From NCBI RefSeq assembly GCF_005233515.1, contig NZ_QFZZ01000002.1, positions 310,001 to 374,000 on the forward strand: a stretch of 64,000 nt of DNA. Reading direction: 5' to 3'. Shown one piece after another: positions 19,170 through 28,313 of this stretch (position 1 is the stretch's first letter; the number at the start of each line of letters is the position of its first letter). The notes under the pieces were generated by a model. It was not told the origin of the DNA, did not search any database, and saw nothing but the letters and a program-made list of their open reading frames with translations. Origin of the DNA: Pseudomonas sp. CFBP13508 (GTDB lineage Bacteria > Pseudomonadota > Gammaproteobacteria > Pseudomonadales > Pseudomonadaceae). The translations under genes and the position numbers were made by a program.

Positions 19170-20159
19170 ATGAAATTCGATCTCGCCTACTGCCTCAGCC
19201 TCGACGACAAGTTGTCGATCTATGACGTTCGCGATCTCAATTTCGATGAAACGGTGGCGTTTGACTCGGCGAAGGAACACTTCCAGTGCCCCAACGATGC
19301 CTGTCGTGCGGCGTTCGAGGCTTCCAACGAGTTGGGTACGTTCAACGCGAAGAATGTGAATTACGTGCGCACGCCGCACTTCAAGAATCTGCCGACCACG
19401 CAGCATGTGGCGGGTTGTCCGTATGTGAGTTTGAAGGCTTCAGCGTCTGGCGTTGAAACGGCGCATGGCGAGGTGGATGACGGGCGTGAGGAGCATTTCC
19501 CGTCGGAGTTATTGCTGACCCGGCGTGAGTATGTGCGCAAGCCTGCCACGCCAGCGGGGGCGGCGGATGTGTTGCGGGATGATCCGGTGCGGGTGGCGGC
19601 GGACGCTGGTAAAGAGTCGGCGAGTCGTGAGTCGGCGCCGGACAAGACCAGTGTGTTTGCGCATCCGGTGGAGTGTTTTGTTTCCAACTTCGCCGACAAG
19701 GATTTGCTCAAGCGCATGCCGTTGAAGATTGGCGAGCATACGGCGCCGTACAGTTCGTTCTTCAAGAAGATTGAATATCTGACGGACAACAAGGGGCTGA
19801 TTTATTGGGGGCGGATCAAGAAGATCGAGGACTTCCATAGCGGCGCCAGTTTTCGCATCGATTTCGTAGACAAGGTCTGGTTCAAGAAGCCCGAGGATAG
19901 TAAGAAGAAGCCGTATCCGGTCAGCGTTTATCTGAACAAGAAGCTGATCGACAACTACCGCAAGCGCAAGGCGTTTTTGGAGGAGATCAAGCACGCTGTG
20001 GATAGCGACAAGGCGTTGTTCTGTTTCTTCTATGGGGTGACGCCGGAGTTGAAGCAGGTGCCCGGCAAGAAGAACCCCGAAAAGCCTTTCGAGGTCTTCA
20101 ATGCCAATATGGAGAACCTGGATCACTTCATTATTCGTGAAGCGCCGGGGTTGGAGTGA
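19170..20159 (+). CDS. Unrecognised protein with a Cys/His-rich N-terminal segment
   Basis: 329 residues, soluble. Residues 40-83 contain C40-x4-C45, H70, H79 and C83 (QCPNDACRAAF ... QHVAGCPY), which could bind zinc, somewhat like the N-terminal zinc finger of CoiA-type proteins. A variable charged region (about 95-165) links to a C-terminal half with YWGRIKKIEDF, FRIDFVDKVWF and a lysine-rich segment. ATG at 19170 has AGGA upstream. No function is assigned. It follows the BRO-N gene on the same strand and converges with 20163-20852, only three bases separating the two stops. Confidence 0.7.
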   Translation: MKFDLAYCLSLDDKLSIYDVRDLNFDETVAFDSAKEHFQCPNDACRAAFEASNELGTFNAKNVNYVRTPHFKNLPTTQHVAGCPYVSLKASASGVETAHGEVDDGREEHFPSELLLTRREYVRKPATPAGAADVLRDDPVRVAADAGKESASRESAPDKTSVFAHPVECFVSNFADKDLLKRMPLKIGEHTAPYSSFFKKIEYLTDNKGLIYWGRIKKIEDFHSGASFRIDFVDKVWFKKPEDSKKKPYPVSVYLNKKLIDNYRKRKAFLEEIKHAVDSDKALFCFFYGVTPELKQVPGKKNPEKPFEVFNANMENLDHFIIREAPGLE

Positions 20160-20162
20160 CGC

Positions 20163-20852
20163 TCAGTTGATGCGTGCCCCTTCTTCAAACGCTCGAATCT
20201 CCCGCTCCGCCTCCCTGCGTCGCTCAAGTGGAGCCTGAACGCCCAGATCTTCCACTCCGCAATACTGGCGCAGCCAATGAGCGAGCATTTCTTCATCAGG
20301 GCGAAAGTAATCTTTTCGGTCCTTGGTGTTTCGAATTTGCGAATTCATCCGCGCATCGAAACCGATAGCTGCACGTTCGCCTTGGGGCAAACAGCCCCAC
20401 TCTGCCGTGCAATCCTCGAAAAACCAGGCGATTTGTTCGATGTGCTTTTGTGCGCTGCGATGGCCACGGCGATAAAAACGATACTCGCGACTCAGCTCGA
20501 GACGATCGGTCATTGTCCCCGCATCAACCCATTGCATGAGGTCATGATTGATTGCATCGCGGATCAGACCTTCGCGCCAACGCTCGTTAAACCACGCTAC
20601 AAACCCTTCGGCGTCGGCCTTTTTGGCATCGGCCAGGATCACGCAATAGCGGGTTTTGATGTGCAGCACCAACAACACATGTTTGCGCTGCACAGTGATC
20701 GCATGAACCAGCCACTGTTCGTCCGCGCCGTTCAGCTCATCATCCTCAATAACTGATGACGGCGGTTTGGTGTCCACCGGCGTGATCGTTTTGCCTTTAT
20801 GGACACGGCTGAAGAACTTGCTGGCGGCTTCGGTGCAATTAAAGATCAACAT
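20163..20852 (-). CDS. Hypothetical protein, DUF6933-like
   Basis: 229 residues. The N-terminal half (MLIFNCTEAASKFF ... DEQWLVHAITVQRKHVLLVLHIKTRYCVIL) fits the plasmid/MazG-associated DUF6933 pattern of proteins that begin with a short beta-strand and a core of V/L-rich strands; the C-terminal half is charged and helical (EEMLAHWLRQYCGV, RRREAEREIRAFEEG). ATG start with AGAG upstream. Follows 20886-21248 in the same direction with 33 bases between, so likely one operon. Function unknown. Confidence 0.65.
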   Translation of the reverse strand: MLIFNCTEAASKFFSRVHKGKTITPVDTKPPSSVIEDDELNGADEQWLVHAITVQRKHVLLVLHIKTRYCVILADAKKADAEGFVAWFNERWREGLIRDAINHDLMQWVDAGTMTDRLELSREYRFYRRGHRSAQKHIEQIAWFFEDCTAEWGCLPQGERAAIGFDARMNSQIRNTKDRKDYFRPDEEMLAHWLRQYCGVEDLGVQAPLERRREAEREIRAFEEGARIN

Positions 20853-20885
20853 TCAGGTTCTCTTGGAAGCGCGGGTGACATTGGG

Positions 20886-21248
20886 TCAGTCATCTCGAAC
20901 GATCTCTTCGACCCACTCAATTTCATATCGCTGACGTTCGATATCAGAGATACGCGTCTGTACTTCATCGCTCAGAATCGACAATTCCGCATCGGTCAAT
21001 AAATCATGCGAAATCATGAGGGTCAGCTTCCACATTGCGGAGGAACGAGACAGTCCATCGAACATGCGAGCCATGTCGTGGTTTCGATCGTTGATCAAGC
21101 CATAGATCATGCCGTAACGGGCATGGGCGGACAGCGCACCGTGCTGAGTGATTGTCTTGGTATCGGCGAGCACGCCTTGGCAAAAACGGTCGAGCGCGAC
21201 TTTGCGCAGTTGCTTGAATTTCTTCCAGTCACTTTCACTGATCGACAT
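20886..21248 (-). CDS. Hypothetical helical protein, Pseudomonas-conserved type
   Basis: 120 residues, helical, beginning MSISESDWKKFKQLRKVALDRF, without signal peptide or membrane segment. The sequence (HARYGMIYGLINDRNHDMARMFDGLSRSSA) resembles a family common in Pseudomonas that is often mislabelled as a transport component; nothing in it supports transport. GGGGAACG precedes the ATG. Probably co-transcribed with 20163-20852. Confidence 0.65.
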   Translation of the reverse strand: MSISESDWKKFKQLRKVALDRFCQGVLADTKTITQHGALSAHARYGMIYGLINDRNHDMARMFDGLSRSSAMWKLTLMISHDLLTDAELSILSDEVQTRISDIERQRYEIEWVEEIVRDD

Positions 21249-21307
21249 GACGTTCCCCGTGTGTTCTGTTTGACCTCAGCAAGATTAACCCGGTTAACCG
21301 CATTAGC

Positions 21308-22123
21308 TCATCTCGTCCACATACCCAGCATCACTAGCATAAGTAAGCCAACATAGATTTGGGCATGCATTCTATCCGGTATCCGCCCAATCCACCGCGC
21401 AGCCAATCTGATCCCCAGCAACGAACCAACCGTCAGCAGCGCAAATGCCAGCACATCGACATACCCGACATACCAAACACCCAGATCAGCACCGGTGAAA
21501 CCGGCCAGCGCCATGTACGTCAACGTCCCGGCCAACGCTACCGGCACGCTGAGCGGATTGGCCATCGATGTGGCTTGCGACATGCTCAACCCGCAACGGC
21601 GCAGCAGCGGCACGGTCATGACGCTTCCTCCTACACCTAGGAAGGTCGCGATGGCGCCGATGCCTACGCCGCCGGCCGATGTTTCCGTCGTGGTCAGCCG
21701 CCGTGGGAATGTGGTTTGGGACTGTGTGAGAAATCCTCGGCGCAGCAGGCAATCGACGATGGTCACGCCCAGGTAGGCGATGAAGGCGTAGCGGATCACT
21801 TGGCCGCTGACCCACATCGCAGCGATGGCGCCGACGACCGCGCCCACGCCGATAAACCCGCCCAATGGCCAGAGGTAGTCCCGGAGCAGATTGCCCGCGC
21901 GCTGGTGTTTGCGCGTGGCGATCAGGGCGTTGACGATCATCACGCAGGTCGAGGTGGCCACGGCGATGTGCATGGCCGACTGGGCGATGGGGTCGTCGGC
22001 TGCGTAGCTGGCGGTGAGCATGCGATAGAGCAGCGGCACAATGACGAAGCCGCCGCCGAAACCGAAGAGCACGGCGCTAATGCCGGTGAGGCAGCCGAAC
22101 AATGTAAGCAGGAGGTAGAACAT
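21308..22123 (-). CDS. TauE/SafE-family membrane exporter
   Basis: 271 residues, about eight hydrophobic segments in two internally similar halves (LTGISAVLFGFGGGFVIVPLL and GVGIGAIATFLGVGGSVMTVPLL), the hallmark of the TauE/SafE (DUF81) family. Members export sulfite, sulfonates or other organic anions across the inner membrane; the substrate here is unknown. Divergent from an AraC-type regulator that probably controls it. Confidence 0.9.
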   Translation of the reverse strand: MFYLLLTLFGCLTGISAVLFGFGGGFVIVPLLYRMLTASYAADDPIAQSAMHIAVATSTCVMIVNALIATRKHQRAGNLLRDYLWPLGGFIGVGAVVGAIAAMWVSGQVIRYAFIAYLGVTIVDCLLRRGFLTQSQTTFPRRLTTTETSAGGVGIGAIATFLGVGGSVMTVPLLRRCGLSMSQATSMANPLSVPVALAGTLTYMALAGFTGADLGVWYVGYVDVLAFALLTVGSLLGIRLAARWIGRIPDRMHAQIYVGLLMLVMLGMWTR

Positions 22124-22235
22124 GGTGGGCGTCCAGGATCGGGGGAGCCCAGGACATTAGAGCGTGATGCACTGGCCGGCTTCAGTAGTTGGGCCAATAA
22201 TGTTCGCGTTTACGCCAATCGCCGGAACACGCCTG

Positions 22236-23003
22236 ATGCGCAATATTTCGATCAATCAGCTCGATCACACGCCTCGCCCGGTCGTGGCCATCGGTACCGA
22301 TTATTCCCACGGCCACCTACTCCCGTTTCATACGCATCGCCGTGGGCAATTGCTCTACGGCGCCACCGGCGTGATGCAAGTCAGCACCCGGAACGGTAAT
22401 TGGGTGGTCCCGCCGCAGCGCGCGGTGTGGATTCCGCCGGGCGTGGCCCACGAGGTATTAATGCTCGGAGTGAGCACGCGCAGCCTCTACATCGAGCCGG
22501 GCAACGTGGAATTGGGGCCGGACTGCCAAGTGCTCAACGTGTCGCCGCTGCTGCGGCATCTACTGATGGAAGCGGTGGACGTGCCACTGATGTACGACCA
22601 GGCCGGACGCGACGGTATGCTGATCAACTTGCTGTTGCATGAACTGGCACGCAGCGCGCCCCTTGCCCTACACATTCCCATGCCCGCCGAAGGAAAGCTC
22701 CTCAGTCTGTGTCAGACCTTTCTGAACATGCCCAACACCCATCAATCCCCGCAGGATTGGGCCGATCAGTTACACATAAGCTTGCGTACCTTTAACAGAT
22801 TGTTTCGGCAGCAGACCGGGCTCAGCTTTCGTCAGTGGCGCCAGCAGGCGTGCGTCGTGCAGGCGTTGGCACGGTTGGCAGCAGGGGAAGCGGTGACGCG
22901 GATTGCCCTGGACTTTGGCTACGAGAGCCCGGCGGCGTTTTCGACGATGTTTCGGCGTGTGCTGGGACAGGCACCGTCCGTCTGGTTGGAGCCGACGAAC
23001 TAG
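22236..23003 (+). CDS. AraC-family regulator with N-terminal cupin
   Basis: 255 residues. A cupin sensor (HGHLLPFHTHRRGQLLYGATGVMQV; VPPQRAVWIPPGVAHEV) precedes an AraC helix-turn-helix pair (TFNRLFRQQTGLSFRQWRQQACVVQALARLAAG; IALDFGYESPAAFSTMFRRVLGQAPSVW). In-frame ATGs also exist at 22164, 22167 and 22200; 22236 was chosen because it gives the usual length and has GGAA upstream. It resembles NimR-like regulators that sit beside and repress a divergent exporter, consistent with the TauE/SafE gene here. Confidence 0.85.
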   Translation: MRNISINQLDHTPRPVVAIGTDYSHGHLLPFHTHRRGQLLYGATGVMQVSTRNGNWVVPPQRAVWIPPGVAHEVLMLGVSTRSLYIEPGNVELGPDCQVLNVSPLLRHLLMEAVDVPLMYDQAGRDGMLINLLLHELARSAPLALHIPMPAEGKLLSLCQTFLNMPNTHQSPQDWADQLHISLRTFNRLFRQQTGLSFRQWRQQACVVQALARLAAGEAVTRIALDFGYESPAAFSTMFRRVLGQAPSVWLEPTN

Positions 23004-23040
23004 GCAAATTCGAAAAATGCGTTTGATCCCGGCCGAAAAC

Positions 23041-23060
23041 AACTGTACAAAAACACAGTA
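23041..23060. promoter_or_regulatory. LexA (SOS) box
   Basis: AACTGTACAAAAACACAGTA has the complete CTGT-N8-ACAG core of gamma-proteobacterial LexA boxes plus a matching TA flank. It lies 36 bases before the ATG of the XRE gene, where it would cover the promoter. Confidence 0.75.
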
Positions 23061-23096
23061 CATTTTCAATCAGCACTTTTGAGCCCGGAGCACACC

Positions 23097-23414
23097 ATGG
23101 CCTCTCTTGCGATGAACCACGTCCTCGAACGCATTGCCCTTTTCCAGTTCACCCCGACCCACTGCGTCCAGGCCCGCGCCATCCTGGGCTGGAGCGTTGA
23201 GCAACTGTCGCGCGAAGCCGAGGTGGCGGTGGCAGATATCCAGCGGTTCGAAGCGCAGCAGGACGTGGCGGACGCCGCAAGACTGGCACTGGCTTATCGG
23301 TTTGAAGCGCAGGGGTTGGTGTTCTTCCCGGGGTTTGCACCGGGGCGCAGTGTCAGGGCGCAGGGTATGGCGGGGGAATCGGTGGGGCGTGGGGATTTTG
23401 CGATGGCTGACTGA
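23097..23414 (+). CDS. Small XRE-type helix-turn-helix protein, probably SOS-induced
   Basis: 105 residues starting MASLAMNHVLERIALFQF. Residues 20-55 (TPTHCVQARAILGWSVEQLSREAEVAVADIQRFEA) form an XRE helix-turn-helix, followed by a short region ending in GLVFFPGFAPG, a common finish in such Pseudomonas regulators. An in-frame ATG six codons upstream is possible, but GGAG sits six bases before 23097. The gene is preceded by an excellent LexA box, so it should be induced by DNA damage. Targets unknown. Confidence 0.78.
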   Translation: MASLAMNHVLERIALFQFTPTHCVQARAILGWSVEQLSREAEVAVADIQRFEAQQDVADAARLALAYRFEAQGLVFFPGFAPGRSVRAQGMAGESVGRGDFAMAD

Positions 23415-23455
23415 AATGGCAATTTGATAATTATTCCAAAATAGGTATATTTCGC

Positions 23456-23824
23456 ATGAGTGCAAGGAAGCCGCTTATGTGGGTCTGCAGTAGTAAAAAA
23501 GATCTCAAGCAGATGCCCACAGGGGTACAAGACGTTTTTGGTCACGCACTGGATCTGGCTCAATGTGGCCTGAAGTATTCAGATGCAAAACCATTGAAAG
23601 GGTTCGGAGGCGCAGGTGTCCTGGAGTTGATAGAAGACTTCGACACCGACACCTACCGCGCCATTTATACGGTTCGTTTTGGCAGTGCAATTTACGTTTT
23701 GCACTGCTTTCAGAAAAAGTCGAAAAGCGGGATTAAAACCGCCCAGTCGGACATTGATCTGATCAGAAACAGACTTCGAGCCGCCCAGGAACATGCGAAA
23801 GGATCAGAAAACCATGGAGATTGA
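23456..23824 (+). CDS. HigB/RelE-type toxin (Gp49-like)
   Basis: 122 residues. It follows the pattern of phage Gp49-like (PF05973) ribosome-dependent RNases: LMWVCSSKKDLKQMPTGVQDVFGHAL, KPLKGFGGAGVLELIEDFDTDTYRAIYTVRF, YVLHCFQKKSKSGIKTAQSDIDLIRNRLRAA. The basic KKSKSGIKT stretch is the usual catalytic/substrate face. Toxin first, antitoxin second, overlapping by 11 bases, as in HigBA. Mid-GC composition, likely acquired. Confidence 0.88.
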   Translation: MSARKPLMWVCSSKKDLKQMPTGVQDVFGHALDLAQCGLKYSDAKPLKGFGGAGVLELIEDFDTDTYRAIYTVRFGSAIYVLHCFQKKSKSGIKTAQSDIDLIRNRLRAAQEHAKGSENHGD

Positions 23825-24131
23825 AGTAGGTAGCGGAAACGTCTATCACGATCTGGACTTACCCAATGCAAGTGAAATGCAGGTGAAGTCGCAGCTCGCA
23901 GCGAAAATTGGCGCAATCATTAAGGCGCGTCATCTCACTCAGATTCAGGCGTCAGAAATCTTGGGACTATCACAACCCAAGCTTTCCGAAATGTTGCGTG
24001 GCAAATTTCGCGGAATCAGTGAGGCCAAAATGATGGAATGCCTTTCACGTCTCGGGCGAGATGTGCAAATTGTAGTCAAATCGGCCCCCCGATCACGGAA
24101 AGAGGGCCGTATTGAGGTGGTATTCGCTTGA
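23814..24131 (+). CDS. HigA-type XRE antitoxin
   Basis: 105 residues starting MEIEVGSGNVYHDLDLPNA, with the helix-turn-helix at about 33-75 (IKARHLTQIQASEILGLSQPKLSEMLRGKF). Such proteins neutralise the paired Gp49-like toxin and repress the operon. The start at 23814 has AGGA about ten bases upstream; an ATG seven codons earlier is possible. Converges with the MBL hydrolase gene. Confidence 0.85.
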   Translation: MEIEVGSGNVYHDLDLPNASEMQVKSQLAAKIGAIIKARHLTQIQASEILGLSQPKLSEMLRGKFRGISEAKMMECLSRLGRDVQIVVKSAPRSRKEGRIEVVFA

Positions 24132-24141
24132 GGCGAACGCG

Positions 24142-25197
24142 TCAGGCATTCTGAGCAAGCGCCTCCCCCTCCTCTTCAACCGCCATCCACCACGCACTCC
24201 CCCGTTGTGGATGCGCAAGGTTGAACGCCTCCCCCATCCGCGGTGTGGTAATCGCAATACTGCGTTCCCATGCAAGCGCAAGGATGCGGTCGAACGGTTC
24301 ATGCCAGGCGTGCATGGCCAGGTCGAAGGTGCCGTTGTGGATCGGGAAGAGCCAGCGGCCCTTGAGGTCGATGTGGGCTTGCAGGGTTTCTTCCGGTTGC
24401 ATGTGCACGTGGGGCCATTCGACGTTGTAGGCGCCGGTTTCCATCAGGGTCAGGTCGAACGGGCCGTATTGTTCGCCGATGCGTTTGAAGCCGTCGAAGT
24501 AACCGCTGTCGCCGCTGAAGAAGATTCGTGTGTCGGCATCGATCATCACCCATGACGCCCACAGCGTGCTGTTGCCGTCGAACAGGCCACGGCCGGAGAA
24601 GTGCTGCGATGGGGTGGCGATGAAGCGGATACCGGCGATTTCGGTGCCCTGCCACCAGTCGTACTGGCGCACCTTGCTGGCGTCGATGCCCCATTTGATC
24701 AGGGTGTCGCCCACGCCCAGCGGAGTCAGGAAGTAAGTGGTTTTGGCGGCGAGTTTGAGCACCGCTTCGTAGTCGAGATGGTCGTAATGATTGTGCGAGA
24801 GTATCACCGCTTCGATCGGCGGTAGCTCGTCGATGCTGATCGGTGGCTGATGGAAACGTTTCGGGCCAGCCCATTGCACCGGCGAGGCGCGCTCGGCGAA
24901 GACCGGATCGGTGATCCAGAATTTGTCGCGCAGCTTCAGCAACAGCGTCGAGTGCCCCAAACGGTAAACGCTGTGATTGGGCGCTGCGAGCAGATCTTCA
25001 CGGGTCAACGGTTGCACAGGAATGGCGGCGCTCGGACGGGTGTCGCGCGGTTTGTGGAAAATCATGTTCCACATGATCCGCAGCATTTTGCGCAGGCCTT
25101 CGCGCTGAACCGGCGCATGATTGCGAAACAGCCCTTGATCCTGGCGCGAGGCTTCAGGCGTGGGTGTGTTGTCCGGGAGAGAGACTGGATTGGCCAT
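24142..25197 (-). CDS. MBL-fold metallohydrolase (UlaG/NAPE-PLD-like)
   Basis: 351 residues. Metal site: ILSHNHYDHLDYE (H-x-H-x-D-H), then SGDSGYFDGF and HNGTFD supply the later ligands. The RLGHSTLLLKLRDKFWITDPVF beginning of the fold is typical of UlaG/NAPE-phospholipase D-like hydrolases. The N-terminal 55 residues are basic and polar without a clear signal peptide. Start chosen at 25197 (MANPVSLPD); a longer frame to 25266 is open. Divergent from a TetR regulator that probably controls it. Substrate unknown. Confidence 0.85.
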   Translation of the reverse strand: MANPVSLPDNTPTPEASRQDQGLFRNHAPVQREGLRKMLRIMWNMIFHKPRDTRPSAAIPVQPLTREDLLAAPNHSVYRLGHSTLLLKLRDKFWITDPVFAERASPVQWAGPKRFHQPPISIDELPPIEAVILSHNHYDHLDYEAVLKLAAKTTYFLTPLGVGDTLIKWGIDASKVRQYDWWQGTEIAGIRFIATPSQHFSGRGLFDGNSTLWASWVMIDADTRIFFSGDSGYFDGFKRIGEQYGPFDLTLMETGAYNVEWPHVHMQPEETLQAHIDLKGRWLFPIHNGTFDLAMHAWHEPFDRILALAWERSIAITTPRMGEAFNLAHPQRGSAWWMAVEEEGEALAQNA

Positions 25198-25409
25198 GGC
25201 TGAACGACTCCGAAAAACCGTGTGCTGCACGGTATTCCACGGGAAATGAAAATGGCCAAGCTGCACGCAAAGGCCAAACGCTCTGGTTTGTAAGGTGCGA
25301 GGATTAACGCAACATTACACTGAGCGGTGTAGTTTCTAGGTTGCATCAAAGCCGGCGCCAAGTAAACTGCCGAGTGTAATTTCCGCCCCTTCTCTGCCGA
25401 AGTCCGCTC

Positions 25410-26018
25410 ATGACCGCTCCACAACGCCTCACCGATCGCAAACGCGAAGCCATCATCCAGGCGGCGATCGCCGAATTCCGTGCCCACGGGTTCGAAATCA
25501 CCAGCATGGACAAGATCGCCGCCACGGCCGGGGTGTCGAAGCGGACGGTGTACAACCACTTCCCGAGCAAGGAAGAGCTGTTCGCCGAAATCCTTAATCA
25601 GTTGTGGGCGCGGATCATTGCCGAGCCATCGGTGAGCTACGACCGCGAGCAACCGCTGCATGAGCAGCTGCGCCTGATGCTGCGAGAAAAAGTGCAGATG
25701 ATGGCTGACGAGAATTTTCTCACCCTCGCCCGAGTGGCAATTGCCGCAACCATTCATTCCCCTGAGCGTGCGCAGAACATGATCGAGCGCATGGGCGAAC
25801 GCGAGGAAGGCCTGACCGTCTGGATACGCGCAGCGCAAGCCGACGGACGGCTCAAACCGGTGGATCCAGAATTTGCCGCGCATCAAGTACAAGGTTTGCT
25901 CAAGGCATTCGCGTTCTGGCCGCAGATCTCGCTGGGTCGCGCGGCCCTTGATCCAGACGCGCAGAATGCAGTTGCCGAGTCGGCGCTGGAGATGTTCCTG
26001 GCACTGTATCAGCGGTGA
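25410..26018 (+). CDS. TetR/AcrR-family regulator
   Basis: 202 residues. N-terminal helix-turn-helix (KREAIIQAAIAEFRAHGFEITSMDKIAATAGVSKRTVYNHFPSKEELFAEIL) and an all-helical ligand-binding C-terminus of the TetR_C_33/AefR-like kind. The divergent MBL hydrolase gene, 212 bases away, is the likely target. Confidence 0.9.
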   Translation: MTAPQRLTDRKREAIIQAAIAEFRAHGFEITSMDKIAATAGVSKRTVYNHFPSKEELFAEILNQLWARIIAEPSVSYDREQPLHEQLRLMLREKVQMMADENFLTLARVAIAATIHSPERAQNMIERMGEREEGLTVWIRAAQADGRLKPVDPEFAAHQVQGLLKAFAFWPQISLGRAALDPDAQNAVAESALEMFLALYQR

Positions 26019-26249
26019 ATCACTGACGCGTCGAGCCGCGTACAACTAATCTCGCAAAAAGTTATACAAACTCGTGAAAAATTCCTTTCTTGTACAACTT
26101 TATTAAGTTTTGTATAAGTAGCCATCTGCCAGTAACGGAACGCTGGCATTGAGCAGTCACCACCGAATGCCGTCTGTGCATTTCGGTCTGCCGGCGCAGG
26201 AATAGGCACTGAATCCTTTTGATTTTCCCCAATCCCGAGTATCGCAAGC

Positions 26250-27569
26250 ATGTTTTTCAATCGCCAGAAAGCCGCCCTCGCTGAACTGCAACACACCGTT
26301 TTTGACCAAGCTGCGATGCTCGAAGCGATCAACCGTTCGATGGCGTTGATCGAGTTCGATCTTGATGGCGTGGTGTTACGTGCCAATGACAATTTCCTCA
26401 AGACCATGGGTTACACGGCTGCCCAGGCGATCGGCCAGCCGCACCGGCATTTCTGTACACCGGAATTCGGTCGCAGTGCCCAATACACTGAATTGTGGTC
26501 GCGCCTGAAGAATGGCCAGTTCCAGTCCGGCACTTTTGAACGGGTCAACAGCAAAGGCCAGCCGGTCTGGCTCGAGGCCAGTTACAACCCGATCAAGGAT
26601 GCGTCGGGACGGGTGATCAAAGTGGTCAAGTACGCCATGGATGTCACCGCCAAGGTGCAGCAGGAGAACGAGGCCAACGCCAAGCTGCAGGCGATTGATC
26701 GGGCGATGGCGGTGATCGAGTTCGATCTCGACGGCAACATTCTTACCGCCAACCAGAATTTTCTTACGCGCATGGGTTACAACCTCGCCGAGCTCAAGGG
26801 CCAGCATCACCGTTTGTTCTGCACCCCTGCGCTGGTCAACAGCAGCGCCTATCAGGATTTCTGGCGCCGCCTGAATCAGGGCGAGTTCTTCCACGGGCAG
26901 TTCGAGCGCGTGGATAAACGCGGTCAGACCGTCTGGCTGGAGGCCAACTACAACCCGGTCTACGACGCTTCGGGGCGTTTGTACAAAGTCGTGAAGTTCG
27001 CGTCTGACGTTACCGCCCGTGTCGAGCAACACGAGCAGGACGCGCGCAGTGCCAGCACCGCTTATCACATCTCGGTAGCGACGCGAAAAGTCGCCGAGCA
27101 AGGTACGCAGGTGATTCAACAGGCTGCCAGCGAAATGCGCGAAATCGCCGAGGACATCAGCCAGTCCTCAACGCTGATCGCGCAACTGGGCGACCGCTCC
27201 GAGCAGATCACCGCCATCGTCAACACCATCCGCGCGATCGCCGATCAGACCAACCTGCTCGCCCTCAACGCCGCCATCGAAGCCGCGCGCGCCGGTGAAC
27301 AGGGCCGCGGCTTTGCCGTGGTGGCCGATGAAGTACGGCAACTGGCGGCGCGCACCAGCGGTTCCACCGCCGAGATCTCCACCATGATCAGCCTGATCCA
27401 GAGCGAAACACGGCAGGCGATCAAGAGCATGCAAGGCACCCGCGACCGCGCCGCAGAAGGCGTGGAACTGGCCAATCAGGCCGGCACGGTGATTCTGCAG
27501 ATTCGCGATGGCGCCAGTGAGGCGGTGGATGCGGTGAGCATGTTTGCCAATGAGCGGGCGCCGAATTGA
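26250..27569 (+). CDS. Soluble chemoreceptor with two PAS domains (BdlA-like)
   Basis: 439 residues, no membrane segment. PAS1 spans about 28-140 ([34 protein letters not shown]) and PAS2 about 145-265 ([34 protein letters not shown]); the rest is an MCP signalling domain with the conserved hairpin tip ([38 protein letters not shown]). Architecture and size match BdlA of P. aeruginosa, a biofilm-dispersal receptor. A paralogue of exactly the same length lies at 51244-52563. No cytoplasmic chemotaxis genes adjoin it. Confidence 0.9.
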   Translation: MFFNRQKAALAELQHTVFDQAAMLEAINRSMALIEFDLDGVVLRANDNFLKTMGYTAAQAIGQPHRHFCTPEFGRSAQYTELWSRLKNGQFQSGTFERVNSKGQPVWLEASYNPIKDASGRVIKVVKYAMDVTAKVQQENEANAKLQAIDRAMAVIEFDLDGNILTANQNFLTRMGYNLAELKGQHHRLFCTPALVNSSAYQDFWRRLNQGEFFHGQFERVDKRGQTVWLEANYNPVYDASGRLYKVVKFASDVTARVEQHEQDARSASTAYHISVATRKVAEQGTQVIQQAASEMREIAEDISQSSTLIAQLGDRSEQITAIVNTIRAIADQTNLLALNAAIEAARAGEQGRGFAVVADEVRQLAARTSGSTAEISTMISLIQSETRQAIKSMQGTRDRAAEGVELANQAGTVILQIRDGASEAVDAVSMFANERAPN

Positions 27570-27599
27570 GGTTTGTGCAGGGTCGATAGAACGAGTCGC

Positions 27600-27626
27600 G
27601 ATCTTCGCGGCAAGCCCGCGAAGATC
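27600..27626. repeat. GC-rich perfect hairpin
   Basis: GATCTTCGCGG and CCGCGAAGATC pair around CAAGC, 31 bases after the receptor stop. REP-like; may also terminate transcription, though no T tract follows. Confidence 0.7.
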
Positions 27627-27683
27627 GGCCACCACAACGCAGAGCTATAGTGACGACACGTCCCAAGCCCCGCCGAGTGCCCC

Positions 27684-28205
27684 ATGAATAGCGAAAAACC
27701 CGAAGTATCCAACGCCCCGATTGATCACCTGCGCTTTCACCGCCCCCACGCCCACCTGAATACGACCTTCGGCAACGATGCTTTTGCCCTGCGCGCCGAA
27801 GCCTTTGCGCGGTTCTTCGGCACGCCGCTGTTCCTTGGAGCGCAAACCTTGATCGTTGCGGTATGGATCGGCCTCAACGTATGGGGCGTGACTCAATTCG
27901 ACGTCTACCCGTTCATCCTGCTGAACCTAGCCTTCAGTCTGCAGGCGGCCTACGCCGCGCCATTGATCCTGCTTGCACAAACCCGTCAGGCCGCGCGCGA
28001 TAAAGCGCAGGCCGACGCCGATGCGCAGCACCGCGAAGCGCTGGCACTGGCCAATACCGAACGTCAGGCTGAGGCGGCGAAGAATTCCGCGCAATTGCTG
28101 GCATTGCTGGAACAAAACACGCGCCTTACCGAAATGACGAAAACCCTCACCGAGCGCATCGAAGGCCTGACCAGCGAGTTACACGCTCACGTGTGCCAGA
28201 ACTAA
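27684..28205 (+). CDS. DUF1003-family membrane protein
   Basis: 173 residues. Two hydrophobic segments at about 50-95 (GTPLFLGAQTLIVAVWIGLNVWG; VYPFILLNLAFSLQAAYAAPLILLA) followed by QTRQAARDKAQADADAQHR and a coiled-coil tail, the standard DUF1003 layout. Inner-membrane location expected; function unknown in the family. Monocistronic, followed by a REPIN. Confidence 0.88.
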   Translation: MNSEKPEVSNAPIDHLRFHRPHAHLNTTFGNDAFALRAEAFARFFGTPLFLGAQTLIVAVWIGLNVWGVTQFDVYPFILLNLAFSLQAAYAAPLILLAQTRQAARDKAQADADAQHREALALANTERQAEAAKNSAQLLALLEQNTRLTEMTKTLTERIEGLTSELHAHVCQN

Positions 28206-28210
28206 GGCCG

Positions 28211-28288
28211 CCTTCGCGAGCAGGCTCGCTCCCACATTGGATCTGTGGCGTTCACAAAATCCCTGTGGGAGCGAGCCTGCTCGCGAAG
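28211..28288. repeat. REPIN (type B)
   Basis: CTTCGCGAGCAGGCTCGCTCCC and its inverted copy separated by about 33 bases, between two convergent genes. Confidence 0.9.
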
Positions 28289-28313
28289 AGGCCCGCAACC
28301 ACACAGCAAAACC

